Origin: Paramesorhizobium leguminum
Lineage (GTDB): Bacteria; Pseudomonadota; Alphaproteobacteria; Rhizobiales; Rhizobiaceae
Length of the DNA stretch: 64,000 nt
Direction: 5' to 3'
NCBI RefSeq assembly: GCF_003217235.1
Contig: NZ_QJTF01000009.1
Location: forward strand, 1-64,000
Shown here: piece after piece, positions 1-8,800 of the stretch
Position numbering within the stretch: the stretch's first letter is position 1
Layout: each line of letters begins with the position of its first letter
Notes under the pieces: model-generated
What the model saw: the letters and a program-made list of their open reading frames with translations, nothing else
The model's database searches: none
What the model was told of the DNA's origin: nothing
Made by a program: the position numbers and the translations under genes

Positions 1-55
1 CGATAAAATTCCACAACAGAATGCTTGAAAGCAGTGCTGTGCCTGGACATGAAAA

Positions 56-88
56 ACCCCCGAAGGTTGACATCCAACTTTCGGGGGT
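56..88 (-). terminator. Rho-independent terminator, distal
   Basis: A G/C-rich stem (ACCCCCGAAAGTTG pairing with CAACCTTCGGGGGT) is followed on the minus strand by a T run. It lies downstream of livJ, beyond a nearer terminator-like hairpin at 331-357 and a family A repeat at 148-300, so it may be a second terminator now separated from the gene by the repeat. The rest of positions 1-381 holds no convincing gene; a 62-codon frame across the repeat is repeat sequence only. Confidence 0.6.
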
Positions 89-147
89 CAGTTCAGATGA
101 TGGGCTTTTCAATTTCATGATGAAATAGAAATGCTGGCGGGCCAATA

Positions 148-300
148 CCCCCCTCTGTCCTCCCGGACATCTCCCCCTCAAGGGGGGAGATTAGCCTTCA
201 TCGACGTTCGGCGCCCAATCAGCACCGTCGCAGAAGGCAGAGCATAATGCCAGCCAATCTCCCCCCTTGAGGGGGAGATGTCCGGCAGGACAGAGGGGGG
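148..300. repeat. Family A palindromic element, copy 1
   Basis: Near-perfect inverted arms of about 45 bp (CCCCCCTCTGTCC at the left, GGACAGAGGGGGG at the right) enclose about 60 bp of semi-conserved centre. The same arms recur at six other full-length sites in this window. It resembles the intergenic mosaic (RIME-type) elements of rhizobia; that family assignment is from memory. Confidence 0.9.
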
Positions 301-330
301 TTGAGTGACGAGCACCCTCCATTCAAAACC

Positions 331-357
331 AAAATGCCCGGCACGATGGCCGGGCAC
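331..357 (-). terminator. Terminator of livJ
   Basis: The stem TGCCCGGCC / GGCCGGGCA type hairpin around ATCG is followed on the minus strand by ATTTTGGTTTT. It begins about 25 bp after the livJ stop codon and fits an intrinsic terminator for that gene. Confidence 0.65.
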
Positions 358-381
358 TTCGATCAATCCTAAAAAGGCAGC

Positions 382-1497
382 TTACTTCTGGACGTAGGTA
401 TACTTGCCGTCCGCGCCCTTCTTCCACTCGTACATCACGTAGCCGGGAAGCTTGGGGTCGCCCTTTTCGTCAAAGGAGATATCGCCGAGAACGGTCTTGA
501 AGGTTTCCTTGCCCTTCAATGCCTTTGCAACTTCCTGTGGATCGTTCGATTTGACAGCCTTTGCAGCGGCGGCAATCGCCTGGACGCCCGCATAGGAATA
601 GAGCGTATAGGCTTCCGGCTCGAAACCGGCATCGCGGAACTTCTTCACCAGCTCGGCATTGTCCGGATTGTTGCGCGGATCGGGGCCGAAGGTGTTGAGC
701 GTTCCGGCAACAGCGTCGCCGGCGATCGAAGCCAGTTCGTTGGAGACAATGCCGTCACCGGAAATGAACGTAACCTTCAGGTTCTGGTCGGCGAGCTGGC
801 GGATGATCAGGCCGGCTTCCGTGTGCAGGCCGCCCCAATAAAGAACGGTGACGCCTTCCTGCTTCAGCTTGGCGATGAGGGCGGAGTAGTCCTTTTCGCC
901 GACATTGACGCCTTCATAGGCCACTTCCTTGACACCGGCAGCATTGAGCGCCTTCTTGGTTTCGTCGGCAAGGCCCTGACCATAAGGCGTCTTGTCGTGA
1001 ATGACGGCGATCTTGGCATCCTTGAAGTGGTCGGCAATGTATTTGCCGGCAATGGTGCCCTGCTGGTCGTCACGGCCGCAGGTGCGGAACGTGTTCCACA
1101 AGCCGCGCTCGGTATAGACGGGGTTGGTGGCGGCGGGCGACATTTCGAGAATGCCGTTTTCGGCATAAACCTCGGAAGCCGGGATCGACACGCCGGAATT
1201 GAAGTGGCCGATGACGTACTTCACGCCTTCGGCGGCAAACTTGTTGGCGACCGAGATGCCCTGCTTCGGATCGGAAACGTCATCGCCGAGAACGATCTTG
1301 ATCTTCTCGCCATTGATGCCGCCGGCGTCGTTGATCTCCTTGATCGCCGCTTCGGCGCCCTTCTGGATCTGCGCGCCGTAGACCGCGTTCGGGCCGGTCA
1401 GCGGAGCGCCGATGCCGAACAGGATATCGGCCGATGCGCTGCCGCTAAACGCCAGCATCGCCGCAAGCGCAACGCCGGAAAACAGTGATTTCTTCAT
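382..1497 (-). CDS. livJ: Branched-chain amino acid ABC transporter, periplasmic binding protein
   Basis: This 371-residue protein is the periplasmic ligand-binding component of a LIV-type uptake system (Peripla_BP_6 family), expected to deliver Leu/Ile/Val or related amino acids to the LivHMGF complex encoded just upstream on the same strand. Residues 1-23 form a signal peptide (MKKSLFSG then a hydrophobic core, ending ASA before Asp24). Mature sequence starts [14 protein letters not shown], typical of the family. The start at 1497 is chosen over an upstream in-frame codon because GGGAG lies 8 bp before it and it begins the signal peptide. The gap to the upstream gene (188 bp) holds a hairpin repeat and could hold its own promoter. 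Exact ligand preference cannot be read from sequence. Confidence 0.93.
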   Translation of the reverse strand: MKKSLFSGVALAAMLAFSGSASADILFGIGAPLTGPNAVYGAQIQKGAEAAIKEINDAGGINGEKIKIVLGDDVSDPKQGISVANKFAAEGVKYVIGHFNSGVSIPASEVYAENGILEMSPAATNPVYTERGLWNTFRTCGRDDQQGTIAGKYIADHFKDAKIAVIHDKTPYGQGLADETKKALNAAGVKEVAYEGVNVGEKDYSALIAKLKQEGVTVLYWGGLHTEAGLIIRQLADQNLKVTFISGDGIVSNELASIAGDAVAGTLNTFGPDPRNNPDNAELVKKFRDAGFEPEAYTLYSYAGVQAIAAAAKAVKSNDPQEVAKALKGKETFKTVLGDISFDEKGDPKLPGYVMYEWKKGADGKYTYVQK

Positions 1498-1621
1498 ATG
1501 GATAACTCCCATTCTTTTTACGCAACCCCATGCGATGCCCCACGCACCGCTTGGCTGACACACTTGCCGATTTCCCGGCCCTTGTCACGCTGATTCGTGC
1601 CGGGATCAGCGCGATTATTCC

Positions 1622-1669
1622 GAGCATGACGCCGAAAATATGGAGTGTTTTCCAGACGGCGTCAGGCTC
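1622..1669. repeat. Short hairpin repeat upstream of livJ
   Basis: GAGCATGACGCCGAAAA pairs with TTTTCCAGACGGCGTCAGGCTC to form a long imperfect hairpin. It is related in style to the GCATGATCCCGAAAAG hairpin repeats elsewhere in the window and lies about 125 bp upstream of the livJ start, between it and the preceding gene. Confidence 0.7.
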
Positions 1670-1685
1670 GATTTAAATGAAGCAT

Positions 1686-2036
1686 TCAGGAGTTCTTTGC
1701 CCTCCAGGAGAGCGGAGAAACCTTCTCGTAAAGCCAGCCATACTGCCGCACCATCTGGCTGGTGCGGGTATAGCGAAAGCCGATTGTGCCGATGATCAGG
1801 AGAACGATGGTATCGACGACAAAATAATGCAGCGACAGCATGGTTCCGTTGAAAAGCGCATGATGGATAAAGCGCACGGCAAAGCCGAGCGGGATCATGT
1901 AAAGGAGGAAAGCGGGATAGGTTCGCCAGGTTTGGGCGCAGGCCCGCCCCGTCATCCATGCCGCCCAGCCTCCGAGAATGCATGTAACGAAGAGGAAATA
2001 TCCGAATGTCGGTTCCTCGTAGAGTATGCCCTGCAT
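1686..2036 (-). CDS. Small conserved membrane protein of the liv locus
   Basis: This 116-residue protein has three or four predicted membrane segments (around residues 12-30, 40-58 and 72-92) and a basic C-terminal tail. It lies on the same strand between livF and livJ, about 90 bp after livF. It resembles the small proteins called DUF6867 that I recall beside liv genes in Rhizobiales, but I cannot verify that. Its position suggests a role tied to branched-chain amino acid uptake; no catalytic or binding motif is visible. Function unknown. Confidence 0.75.
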   Translation of the reverse strand: MQGILYEEPTFGYFLFVTCILGGWAAWMTGRACAQTWRTYPAFLLYMIPLGFAVRFIHHALFNGTMLSLHYFVVDTIVLLIIGTIGFRYTRTSQMVRQYGWLYEKVSPLSWRAKNS

Positions 2037-2050
2037 GGCAACGTCTCCCT

Positions 2051-2125
2051 AGAGCATGATCCCGAACCGAAGGTCAGCGTCCGCAAAAAGTTGGCACGCT
2101 TTTCGATAAGTTCATGCGGCTAAAC
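2051..2125. repeat. Short hairpin repeat at the 3' end of livF
   Basis: It begins AGAGCATGATCCCGAA and ends CATGCGGCTAAA, the diagnostic ends of the hairpin repeat seen also at 8679, 12178, 13124 and 48210. The livF stop codon (TAA) lies 12-15 bp beyond the CATG of the element, the same arrangement as at atpG, atpA and rhaI. Confidence 0.8.
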
Positions 2126-2128
2126 AAA

Positions 2129-2863
2129 TTAGTGACTTCCGCCTTCGAGATAGGCCGCGCGCACTTCCGGATTGGCGAGCAGTTCCTTGCCCGAACCGCT
2201 CATGGTGATCGAGCCGTTGACCATGACATAGCCACGATCCGCCAGCTTCAGCGCGCCGAAAGCGTTCTGCTCGACCAGGAAGACGGTCAATCCCTTGGTG
2301 CGGTTCAATTCCTTGATCGCCTCGAAGATCTGCTTGACGATCAGCGGCGCCAGGCCGAGCGAGGGCTCATCCAGAAGCAATAGCTTCGGACGCGCCATAA
2401 GCGCGCGCGCGATCGCCAGCATCTGCTGTTCGCCGCCCGAAAGCGTGCCGCCGCGCTGGTTGATGCGCTCCTTGAGCCGCGGGAACAAATCGAACATCAA
2501 CCGCACGTCCTCGTCGAAAAACGCCAGATTGTCGAGGCTTGCGCCCATCTGCAGATTTTCCATCACGCTCATGCGCGGAAAAATCCGCCGCCCTTCCGGC
2601 GATTGCGCGATGCGCAAATGCGCGATTTCGTGCGGCGGCAGGCGGGTGATATCCTGCCCGGCGAAGATGACCCGACCGGTGCGCGCCTGCGGGCTGCCGC
2701 AGATCGTCATCATCAGCGTCGACTTGCCGGCGCCGTTGGCGCCAATGAGGGCGACGATCTCACCTTCATCGACCGTGATGTCCACGCCCTTGAGCGCGCG
2801 AATATTGCCGTAATAGGTCTCGACATTTTCGACCTTGAGAAGCGTGTTCGTGGCCGGCATCAT
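2129..2863 (-). CDS. livF: Branched-chain amino acid ABC transporter ATPase LivF
   Basis: LivF is one of two ATPases energising LIV-type uptake at the inner membrane. The 244 residues contain Walker A GANGAGKST (41-49), the signature LSGGEQQ (141-147) and Walker B LLLLDEPS (161-168), with the D-loop and the switch His region EQNA after it. Length is normal for LivF. The start overlaps the livG stop as ATGA, and GAGGGGAG lies 4 bp upstream, so it is translationally coupled to livG. A hairpin repeat overlaps its 3' end. Confidence 0.95.
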   Translation of the reverse strand: MMPATNTLLKVENVETYYGNIRALKGVDITVDEGEIVALIGANGAGKSTLMMTICGSPQARTGRVIFAGQDITRLPPHEIAHLRIAQSPEGRRIFPRMSVMENLQMGASLDNLAFFDEDVRLMFDLFPRLKERINQRGGTLSGGEQQMLAIARALMARPKLLLLDEPSLGLAPLIVKQIFEAIKELNRTKGLTVFLVEQNAFGALKLADRGYVMVNGSITMSGSGKELLANPEVRAAYLEGGSH

Positions 2864-3822
2864 TTGCTCCCCTCGGCAGGCTTGTCGTGTCCCTCTTCGG
2901 CCACCGCCTCCTTGGCAAGCAGCGCAACCGCTGCGTCCACCGGGTCGGCGGCATGGGCAGCCTGCGCCCCCTCGATCACTTCGGCGATCTCCTCATCGTC
3001 GACGCCGAGATAGGCGGCGATCACCTTCGGATCGTTGCGAACCGCTTCGGGCTTCCCATCGGAAATCTTCGTGCCGTATTCGAGCACGATCACATGGTCG
3101 GAAATCTCCATCACCACGGACATATCGTGCTCGATCAGCAAAACCGATGTGCCTGTCTCCCGGCGGATATCGAGCAGCAACTTGTTCAGTTCAGCCGATT
3201 CTCGCGGGTTCAGCCCCGCCGCCGGCTCATCGAGGCAGAGCAGCTCCGGGTCCGTGCACATGGCGCGCGCGATTTCCAGGCGGCGCTGGTCGCCATAGGG
3301 CAGATCGCCCGCCGGATCGTCCGCCCGGTCGATCAGATTGATCTTTTCGAGCCAGTACCGCGCCTTTTCGGTCGCTTCCTTCACGGCCCGTTTATAGGCG
3401 GGGAAACCAAGCAGTCCGAGGATTGTATAACCTGATGATTTCATCAGCATGTTGTGCTGCGCCACCAGCAGGTTTTCCAGAACCGTCAGGCCTGAAAACA
3501 GGCGGATGTTCTGGAACGTCCGCGCCACCTTCGCCTTGTCGGTGATGAGATGGCCGGGAAGACGCTCGAGAAGAAACTTCTCGCCGCTCGCTCGCGTCAG
3601 CGTCAGCATCCCGCCCGTCGGCTTGTAGAAGCCCGTGATGCAGTTGAACACGGTCGTCTTGCCCGCGCCGTTCGGACCGATAATGGCGGTGATATCGCCG
3701 CGCTTCGCCGAAAGGCTCAGGTCGTTGATGGCAATCAGCCCGCCGAACTTCATCGACAGATGTTCCACCTTGAGGATTGGTTCCATTGCAGCTTGACCAG
3801 TCATGGGTTCCATCGCCGACAT
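2860..3822 (-). CDS. livG: Branched-chain amino acid ABC transporter ATPase LivG
   Basis: LivG is the partner ATPase of LivF. Of 320 residues, about 20-275 form the ATPase: Walker A GPNGAGKTT (49-57), the LivG-type signature LPYGDQRRLEIARAM and Walker B LCLDEPAAGLNP. The last 45 or so residues are an acidic, alanine-rich extension (DDEEIAEVIEGAQAAHAAD and on) that typical LivG proteins of about 255 residues lack; similar tails occur in rhizobial LivG proteins. The start overlaps the livM stop by one base (TGATG) and the end overlaps livF by four. Confidence 0.95.
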   Translation of the reverse strand: MSAMEPMTGQAAMEPILKVEHLSMKFGGLIAINDLSLSAKRGDITAIIGPNGAGKTTVFNCITGFYKPTGGMLTLTRASGEKFLLERLPGHLITDKAKVARTFQNIRLFSGLTVLENLLVAQHNMLMKSSGYTILGLLGFPAYKRAVKEATEKARYWLEKINLIDRADDPAGDLPYGDQRRLEIARAMCTDPELLCLDEPAAGLNPRESAELNKLLLDIRRETGTSVLLIEHDMSVVMEISDHVIVLEYGTKISDGKPEAVRNDPKVIAAYLGVDDEEIAEVIEGAQAAHAADPVDAAVALLAKEAVAEEGHDKPAEGSK

Positions 3823-5204
3823 CAGCCGTGCCCTTCCTTGGTGAAGGATCCGGAAACGAGCTTGCGTTTGTGCAGGAATGCGCTCGGCTCACGGCTTCCC
3901 ACGAAGCCGCGCGGCTTCCACACCATGACAACCACCATGGCGAGGCCGAAGATCAGCATGCGATAGAGTTCCGGCGTAAAGCTTTCCCCGAAGATGAGCT
4001 TGAGGAAGCTCATCTCGCGCAGGATTTCCGTTCCGCCGATCATTGCCACCGCCGCGATGGCGATGCCGACGAGCGAACCCATGCCGCCCAAAACCACAAT
4101 GGCCAGAATGACCGCCGATTCCAGGAACACGAAGGATTCCGGGCTGACGAACCCTTGCCGCGCGGCGAAGAAGGACCCCGCGAAGCCGCCGAACATGGCG
4201 CCGGTGGCGAATGCGGTCAGCTTGGTCGTCGTCGTATTGATGCCGAGCGACCGGCAGGCGATTTCATCCTCGCGCAGCGCTTCCCATGCCCGGCCAACCG
4301 GCATGCGCCTCAGCCGGATCGTCACCCAGGCCGTCAGCAGCGCCAGGCACAGGATCAGATAATAGAGGAAGATCTTGTAATAGGCCGATGAGGGCGGCAG
4401 GCCGAAAATGGCCGCGAAACCATTTGGCCCGGCGGTGAACGGAATACCGAACAGCGTCGCCTTGGCAATGCCGGAAATGCCGAACGTGCCCTTGGTCACC
4501 GCTGTCCAGTTGATGAGGACAAGACGGATGATTTCGCCGAAGGCGAGCGTCACGATGGCGAGATAATCGCCGCGCAGGCGCAGCACCGGGAAACCGAGGA
4601 TGACACCCCATGTCGCCGCGAAGATGCCCGCCATCGGCAGCAAAATCCAGAACGACAGGCCGTAATAGCTCGAGAGCAGCGCATAGGAATAAGCGCCGAC
4701 CGCATAGAACGCGACATATCCGAGATCGAGCAGACCCGCGAGGCCGACGACGATGTTCAGCCCCCAGGCGAGCATCACATAGATCAGGATCTGGATGCCG
4801 AAATTATCCACCCACTTCAGCGATCCCTGCATGCCCACCATGGAAACGATGAGAACGGGATAGACAACCAGGAAACCGATGGCGATCTGCGAGAAATGGC
4901 GCCGGAAGAAGGAGGGCTCCCCGGCGATTTCGGTTTTGGCGCTTGCGTGTGCCTTGCGCGCCGCCATCCAGGGCGAGAGGAACGCCTTGAAGAGAAAACG
5001 ACCGACGGCTGCGATACCCACCATGGTGAACAGCAAGCCCCAGCGTTGCTCCAGAACCAGTTCGTTGCTGATGTTCGCATCGGCGCGGAAGCCGACGATC
5101 AGCACGAACAGGCCAAAGGCGATGATGCCTGCCATGATGCCTTCGCGAATGGCCGGAATGAATACGGATTGCGTGCCGGGCTTGGAAAGTTCGGCCATGA
5201 TCAC
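3822..5204 (-). CDS. livM: Branched-chain amino acid ABC transporter permease LivM
   Basis: LivM is one of two permease subunits forming the membrane channel. The 460 residues include about ten hydrophobic segments and the conserved permease loop [20 protein letters not shown] ahead of the region [19 protein letters not shown], the EAA-like ATPase contact. It is longer than E. coli LivM because of an N-terminal stretch of about 100 residues with extra membrane segments and a basic linker. It overlaps livH by 4 bp and livG by 1 bp in one operon. Confidence 0.94.
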   Translation of the reverse strand: MIMAELSKPGTQSVFIPAIREGIMAGIIAFGLFVLIVGFRADANISNELVLEQRWGLLFTMVGIAAVGRFLFKAFLSPWMAARKAHASAKTEIAGEPSFFRRHFSQIAIGFLVVYPVLIVSMVGMQGSLKWVDNFGIQILIYVMLAWGLNIVVGLAGLLDLGYVAFYAVGAYSYALLSSYYGLSFWILLPMAGIFAATWGVILGFPVLRLRGDYLAIVTLAFGEIIRLVLINWTAVTKGTFGISGIAKATLFGIPFTAGPNGFAAIFGLPPSSAYYKIFLYYLILCLALLTAWVTIRLRRMPVGRAWEALREDEIACRSLGINTTTTKLTAFATGAMFGGFAGSFFAARQGFVSPESFVFLESAVILAIVVLGGMGSLVGIAIAAVAMIGGTEILREMSFLKLIFGESFTPELYRMLIFGLAMVVVMVWKPRGFVGSREPSAFLHKRKLVSGSFTKEGHG

Positions 5205-6133
5205 ACCTTCTCCACTTCAGGACGGCCAAGAATGCCGGAAGGCATGAAGATGAGAACGATGGCAAGGATGGAGAACGCCGCCACGTCCTTGTAGTCGATG
5301 GAGAAATAAGCCGACCACAAAGCCTCGATGAGACCGATGAGCAACCCGCCGATCACCGCGCCCGGCAGGGACCCAATGCCGCCGAGCACAGCCGCGGTGA
5401 ATGCCTTGACGCCGGGGATGAACCCGTCGGAGAACGAAATCACGCCGTAATACATGAGATACAGCGTACCGGCGACAGCCGCGAGCGCGGCGCCCATGAC
5501 GAAGGTCATGGAGATAGTCCTGTCAACATTGATGCCAAGCAGCGCCGCCATCTTGCGGTCCTGCTCGCAGGCGCGCTGGGCGCGGCCGAGCGAGGTGCGA
5601 TTGACGAGATACCAGAAAGCAGCCAGCAGCACGGAGGTCACCACGATGATGATGATCTGCTTCAGCGATATGGTGATGCCCGTACCAAAGACCGTGAAGT
5701 TGCTGTTGATCAACTGCGGGATCGGCTTGTTGCGCGGCCCCTGCGTGACCTGCACGAAATTGGAAAGCGCGATCGACACGCCGATGGCGGTGATCAGCGG
5801 CGCGAGCCGGAACGATCCGCGCAATGGCCGATAGGCGACGCGCTCGATGGTCCAGCTCCAGAGGCTGGTCAGGCACATCGCCACGACCATCATCAGGACA
5901 ATCATCAGAAACAGCGCCAGCCCGACGGGCACGCTGCCGAGGATCGATACCACCGCGAGAAAGACGATAAGCGCCATGAAGGCGCCGAGCATGAAGATAT
6001 CGCCATGCGCGAAATTGATCATGCCGATGATGCCGTAGACCATCGTATAGCCGATCGCGATCAGGCCGTAGATCGAGCCGAGCGTCAGCCCGTTGATCAC
6101 TTGCTGGATAAAATATTCCATCGATAAAGCCAC
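5201..6133 (-). CDS. livH: Branched-chain amino acid ABC transporter permease LivH
   Basis: LivH is the first gene of the livHMGF operon and the second permease subunit. The 310 residues begin [20 protein letters not shown]; Met5 (MEYF) is the start of most homologues, so initiation there (position 6121) is possible. About eight hydrophobic segments and the loop [20 protein letters not shown] (ATPase contact) are visible. The 249 bp upstream (6134-6382), before the stop of the next gene, should carry the operon promoter; I see no firm -35/-10 pair and no convincing gene there. Confidence 0.94.
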   Translation of the reverse strand: MALSMEYFIQQVINGLTLGSIYGLIAIGYTMVYGIIGMINFAHGDIFMLGAFMALIVFLAVVSILGSVPVGLALFLMIVLMMVVAMCLTSLWSWTIERVAYRPLRGSFRLAPLITAIGVSIALSNFVQVTQGPRNKPIPQLINSNFTVFGTGITISLKQIIIIVVTSVLLAAFWYLVNRTSLGRAQRACEQDRKMAALLGINVDRTISMTFVMGAALAAVAGTLYLMYYGVISFSDGFIPGVKAFTAAVLGGIGSLPGAVIGGLLIGLIEALWSAYFSIDYKDVAAFSILAIVLIFMPSGILGRPEVEKV

Positions 6134-6382
6134 CCTTAACTCGGAACGGGACGTTATTTGCTGCCCTTTTTGGGCGGTTCCCTTATTTCCCGATCCGCTT
6201 TACACCTAACCGCTGCCACGCGGAAAGCAACCATTTTTGTATGAGACGAAGGGCTCATAGGCCACCCTTCGTATTTACAGACATTTTCTTCGAAAACCCG
6301 CAAAATTTCGGGCCTATCCCCTAGCCGTTCCGATTTAAACGAGATTTCCACATAGTTTCGCGGCTAACTATAATACTCTGCG

Positions 6383-7384
6383 TCAGGCGACGACGAACCC
6401 GTGTGCGAATGGATCACGATCATCGATGAAGATCGTGTTGTAGCCGGTCATGCGCGCCCAACCTGCGATGGAAGGAACGACGGCCGGACGCCCGGCCACC
6501 TCGACCGCCTTTTCGACCCGGCCATGGAAGAGCGAGCCTATGATCGATTCATGCACGAAATCGTCGCCGGGCTTCAGCTTGCCCTTCGCGGCAAGCTGCG
6601 CCATCCGCGCCGAGGTTCCGGTACCACAGGGCGAGCGATCGATGGCCTTTTCGCCGTAGAACACCGCGTTGCGTGCGTGTGCTTCGGGGCTCACTGGCTT
6701 GCCGGTCCAGAGGATATGCGTGAGGCGATTGATATCGGGCAGTTCCGGGTGCTGGAACTTGTATTTCTCGTTGAGGCGCTGGCGCAGCACCGGGCTCCAG
6801 CCGATGAGCTGCAGGGCGCTGTAATCGGCCATGTCGGTGTAGTTGTCCTGCGGCTCGACGATGGCATAGAAATTGCCGCCATAGGCGACGTCCACCTTGA
6901 GCGGCCCCAAATCCGGGCATTCGACTTCGAGACCTTCGGCATGGAGAAAACCCGGCACATTGGTGAGCCGCACACGCTCGACATATTGCCCGTTCTGCTC
7001 ATATTCGATCGCCACCAGACCGGCGGGCGTATCGAGATTGAGCTTTCCGGGAATCTTCGGCCTCACCAGCCCCTGCTCGATCGCCATTGTCACCGTGCCG
7101 ATGGTGCCGTGCCCGCACATCGGCAGGCAGCCGGAGGTCTCGATGAACAGCACCGCCACATCACAATCTGGCCGCGTCGGCGGGTAGAGGATCGAGCCTG
7201 ACATCATGTCATGGCCGCGCGGCTCGAACATCAGGCCCATACGGATCCAGTCATATTCCGCCAAGAAATGCGCCCGCTTCTCCATCATGGTCGAACCTTG
7301 CAGGTTCGGGCCACCCCCTGCCACCAATCGCACTGGATTGCCGCAGGTATGCCCATCGACGCAGAAGAAGGAGTGCCTGGCCAT
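6383..7384 (-). CDS. 4-hydroxyproline epimerase (proline racemase family)
   Basis: This 333-residue enzyme of the proline racemase family is expected to convert trans-4-hydroxy-L-proline to cis-4-hydroxy-D-proline without cofactors. Both catalytic positions are cysteine: Cys90 in LPMCGHGTIG and Cys253 in RSPCGTGTSA, which separates epimerases and racemases from the Cys-to-Thr dehydratases. It is 12 bp downstream of an FAD D-amino acid oxidoreductase that would take the epimerase product, and near a divergent GntR regulator. The N-terminal FFCVDGHTCGNPVRLV is characteristic. Discrimination between proline and hydroxyproline is by context. Confidence 0.9.
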   Translation of the reverse strand: MARHSFFCVDGHTCGNPVRLVAGGGPNLQGSTMMEKRAHFLAEYDWIRMGLMFEPRGHDMMSGSILYPPTRPDCDVAVLFIETSGCLPMCGHGTIGTVTMAIEQGLVRPKIPGKLNLDTPAGLVAIEYEQNGQYVERVRLTNVPGFLHAEGLEVECPDLGPLKVDVAYGGNFYAIVEPQDNYTDMADYSALQLIGWSPVLRQRLNEKYKFQHPELPDINRLTHILWTGKPVSPEAHARNAVFYGEKAIDRSPCGTGTSARMAQLAAKGKLKPGDDFVHESIIGSLFHGRVEKAVEVAGRPAVVPSIAGWARMTGYNTIFIDDRDPFAHGFVVA

Positions 7385-7396
7385 GTTCGGAGCCTT

Positions 7397-8653
7397 TTAG
7401 AAACGTTGGGGATTGAAAGGTTTGAGATCGATCGCCGGAGTTTGCCCGGTAAGGAGGTCGCGGATCAAGCGTCCGGTTGCGGCGGACTGGGTAAGCCCCA
7501 GATGACCATGGCCGAACGCGTAGAAAACATTGGGCAAGTCTTTTGCCCGGCCGATTGCGGGAAGCGAATCCGGCAGCGATGGGCGGTAGCCCATCCATTG
7601 CCGCCCGCCCTCGGTCTTCAAGCCTGGCAAAAACTTTGCGGCCGTTTTCAGCATCGCCTGCGAGCGCGCAAAGTTTGGCGCCAGATCGAGACCGCCAAAC
7701 TCCACGGCGCCGCCCACGCGGATACCCGTTTCCAGCGGCGTCATGACAAAGCCGTGGCCGCCGAAAATCAACTGGCGTTTCAGATCGAAACTGTCTACGG
7801 GCAGCGTAGTGTTATAGCCGCGCTCGGTCTCCAGGGGTATGGCGTCGCCGCATTGCCGGGCGAGATGATGTGACCACGCGCCGGCTGCGACAACAAGCTT
7901 GTCCGCTGATATCATACGGCCATCCGCCAGCCGGATCGCGGTCTTTCCCTCGGAAGCTGCGAGGCTCTCCACTTTGCCCCGCATAAATCGCGCCCCGGCC
8001 CTTTCCGCATACGCCCACAGCGCCTGTCCGAGCAGCTTGGGATCGCTCACCGTCCGCCAGTCCGGCACGAAACTGCCGACGATGAAGCGCGAGCTGAGCC
8101 CCGGCTGATATTCCGCCAGTTCCTTGCCCCTGATATGCCAATAGGCGATGCCCGCCTTCTCCCGCGCATCCCAGCCGGGCTGCGCCGCCTTGAGCTCCGC
8201 CTCGCTTTCATAGAGCTCAAGCGAGCCGTCCTCGCGCAGCATGGAGGAAACACCCGCGCGCTCCATAAGCGAAAGCATCTCCGTTTCGGCCAGCTGCATC
8301 ATCGCCGCCTGGGCCAACAAACTGTTCGCTTGGGGCCCCTCCCCGCTCGCCCGCCAGAAACGGTAGAGCCAGGGCACGAGCTTCGGCAGATAGGAAGGGC
8401 GGATGGTGAACGGTCCGAGTGGATCGAGAAGCCAGCCCGGCAGTTTGGCCAGAACACCCTTGGAAGCCAAAGGCAATATATCGGAAAAGGCGAGCGCGGC
8501 GGCATTGCCCGAACTCGTTTCCTCGCAGATGCCGCTTCGGTCAATTACCAGGATCTTGTGTCCGGCTTCCGCCAGAAAAGCCGCGATGGAAATTCCGATA
8601 ATGCCTGCGCCGATGACGACGATTTCATGATCGTGTTTCTCGGTGCCGGACAT
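7397..8653 (-). CDS. FAD-dependent D-amino acid oxidoreductase (DadA/DAO family)
   Basis: The 418 residues form a DAO-fold flavoprotein: the dinucleotide motif GAGIIG at 15-20 followed by the acidic VIDRSG, and a C-terminal FAD contact region near FYAFGHGHLGLTQSAATG. In hydroxyproline catabolism this position is filled by cis-4-hydroxy-D-proline dehydrogenase or oxidase, making pyrroline-4-hydroxy-2-carboxylate; this assignment rests on its epimerase neighbour. GGGGAAG lies 8 bp before the start. Downstream pathway genes (dihydrodipicolinate synthase-like deaminase, semialdehyde dehydrogenase) are not in the window. Confidence 0.87.
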   Translation of the reverse strand: MSGTEKHDHEIVVIGAGIIGISIAAFLAEAGHKILVIDRSGICEETSSGNAAALAFSDILPLASKGVLAKLPGWLLDPLGPFTIRPSYLPKLVPWLYRFWRASGEGPQANSLLAQAAMMQLAETEMLSLMERAGVSSMLREDGSLELYESEAELKAAQPGWDAREKAGIAYWHIRGKELAEYQPGLSSRFIVGSFVPDWRTVSDPKLLGQALWAYAERAGARFMRGKVESLAASEGKTAIRLADGRMISADKLVVAAGAWSHHLARQCGDAIPLETERGYNTTLPVDSFDLKRQLIFGGHGFVMTPLETGIRVGGAVEFGGLDLAPNFARSQAMLKTAAKFLPGLKTEGGRQWMGYRPSLPDSLPAIGRAKDLPNVFYAFGHGHLGLTQSAATGRLIRDLLTGQTPAIDLKPFNPQRF

Positions 8654-8678
8654 GCGCCGCTTCCCCTTTTTACGGCTC

Positions 8679-8732
8679 TAAAGCATGATCCCGAAAAAGT
8701 TGCGGACTTTTTCGGACAAGATCACGCGGTAA
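8679..8732. repeat. Short hairpin repeat in the oxidoreductase/GntR divergent region
   Basis: AAGCATGATCCCGAAAAAG pairs with CTTTTTCGGACAAGATCACGC. It belongs to the hairpin family with GCATGATCC ends and lies between the divergent starts of the FAD oxidoreductase and the GntR regulator. Confidence 0.8.
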
Positions 8733-8737
8733 GAATT

Positions 8738-8756
8738 GATATATTAGTGATATATC
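8738..8756. promoter_or_regulatory. Candidate GntR operator palindrome
   Basis: GATATAT-TAGTG-ATATATC is a perfect 7-bp inverted repeat with a 5-bp spacer, centred 54 bp upstream of the regulator start and about 95 bp upstream of the divergent oxidoreductase start. An A/T palindrome in the shared control region of a GntR gene is a typical operator layout. Binding is inferred. Confidence 0.5.
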
Positions 8757-8800
8757 TTTACCCTCCAGCATGGTCAAGCGCGCTTTGGGAGGAGAACCAA

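Noticed and set aside
178-366. Frame across family A copy 1
   Set aside because: It encodes the same GISPSRGEIG peptide as all other copies of the element read in this direction, so it is repeat sequence, not a gene.
6154-6351. 65-codon frame upstream of livH
   Set aside because: The protein is unlike known families, lies in the presumed liv promoter region, and lacks a ribosome site.
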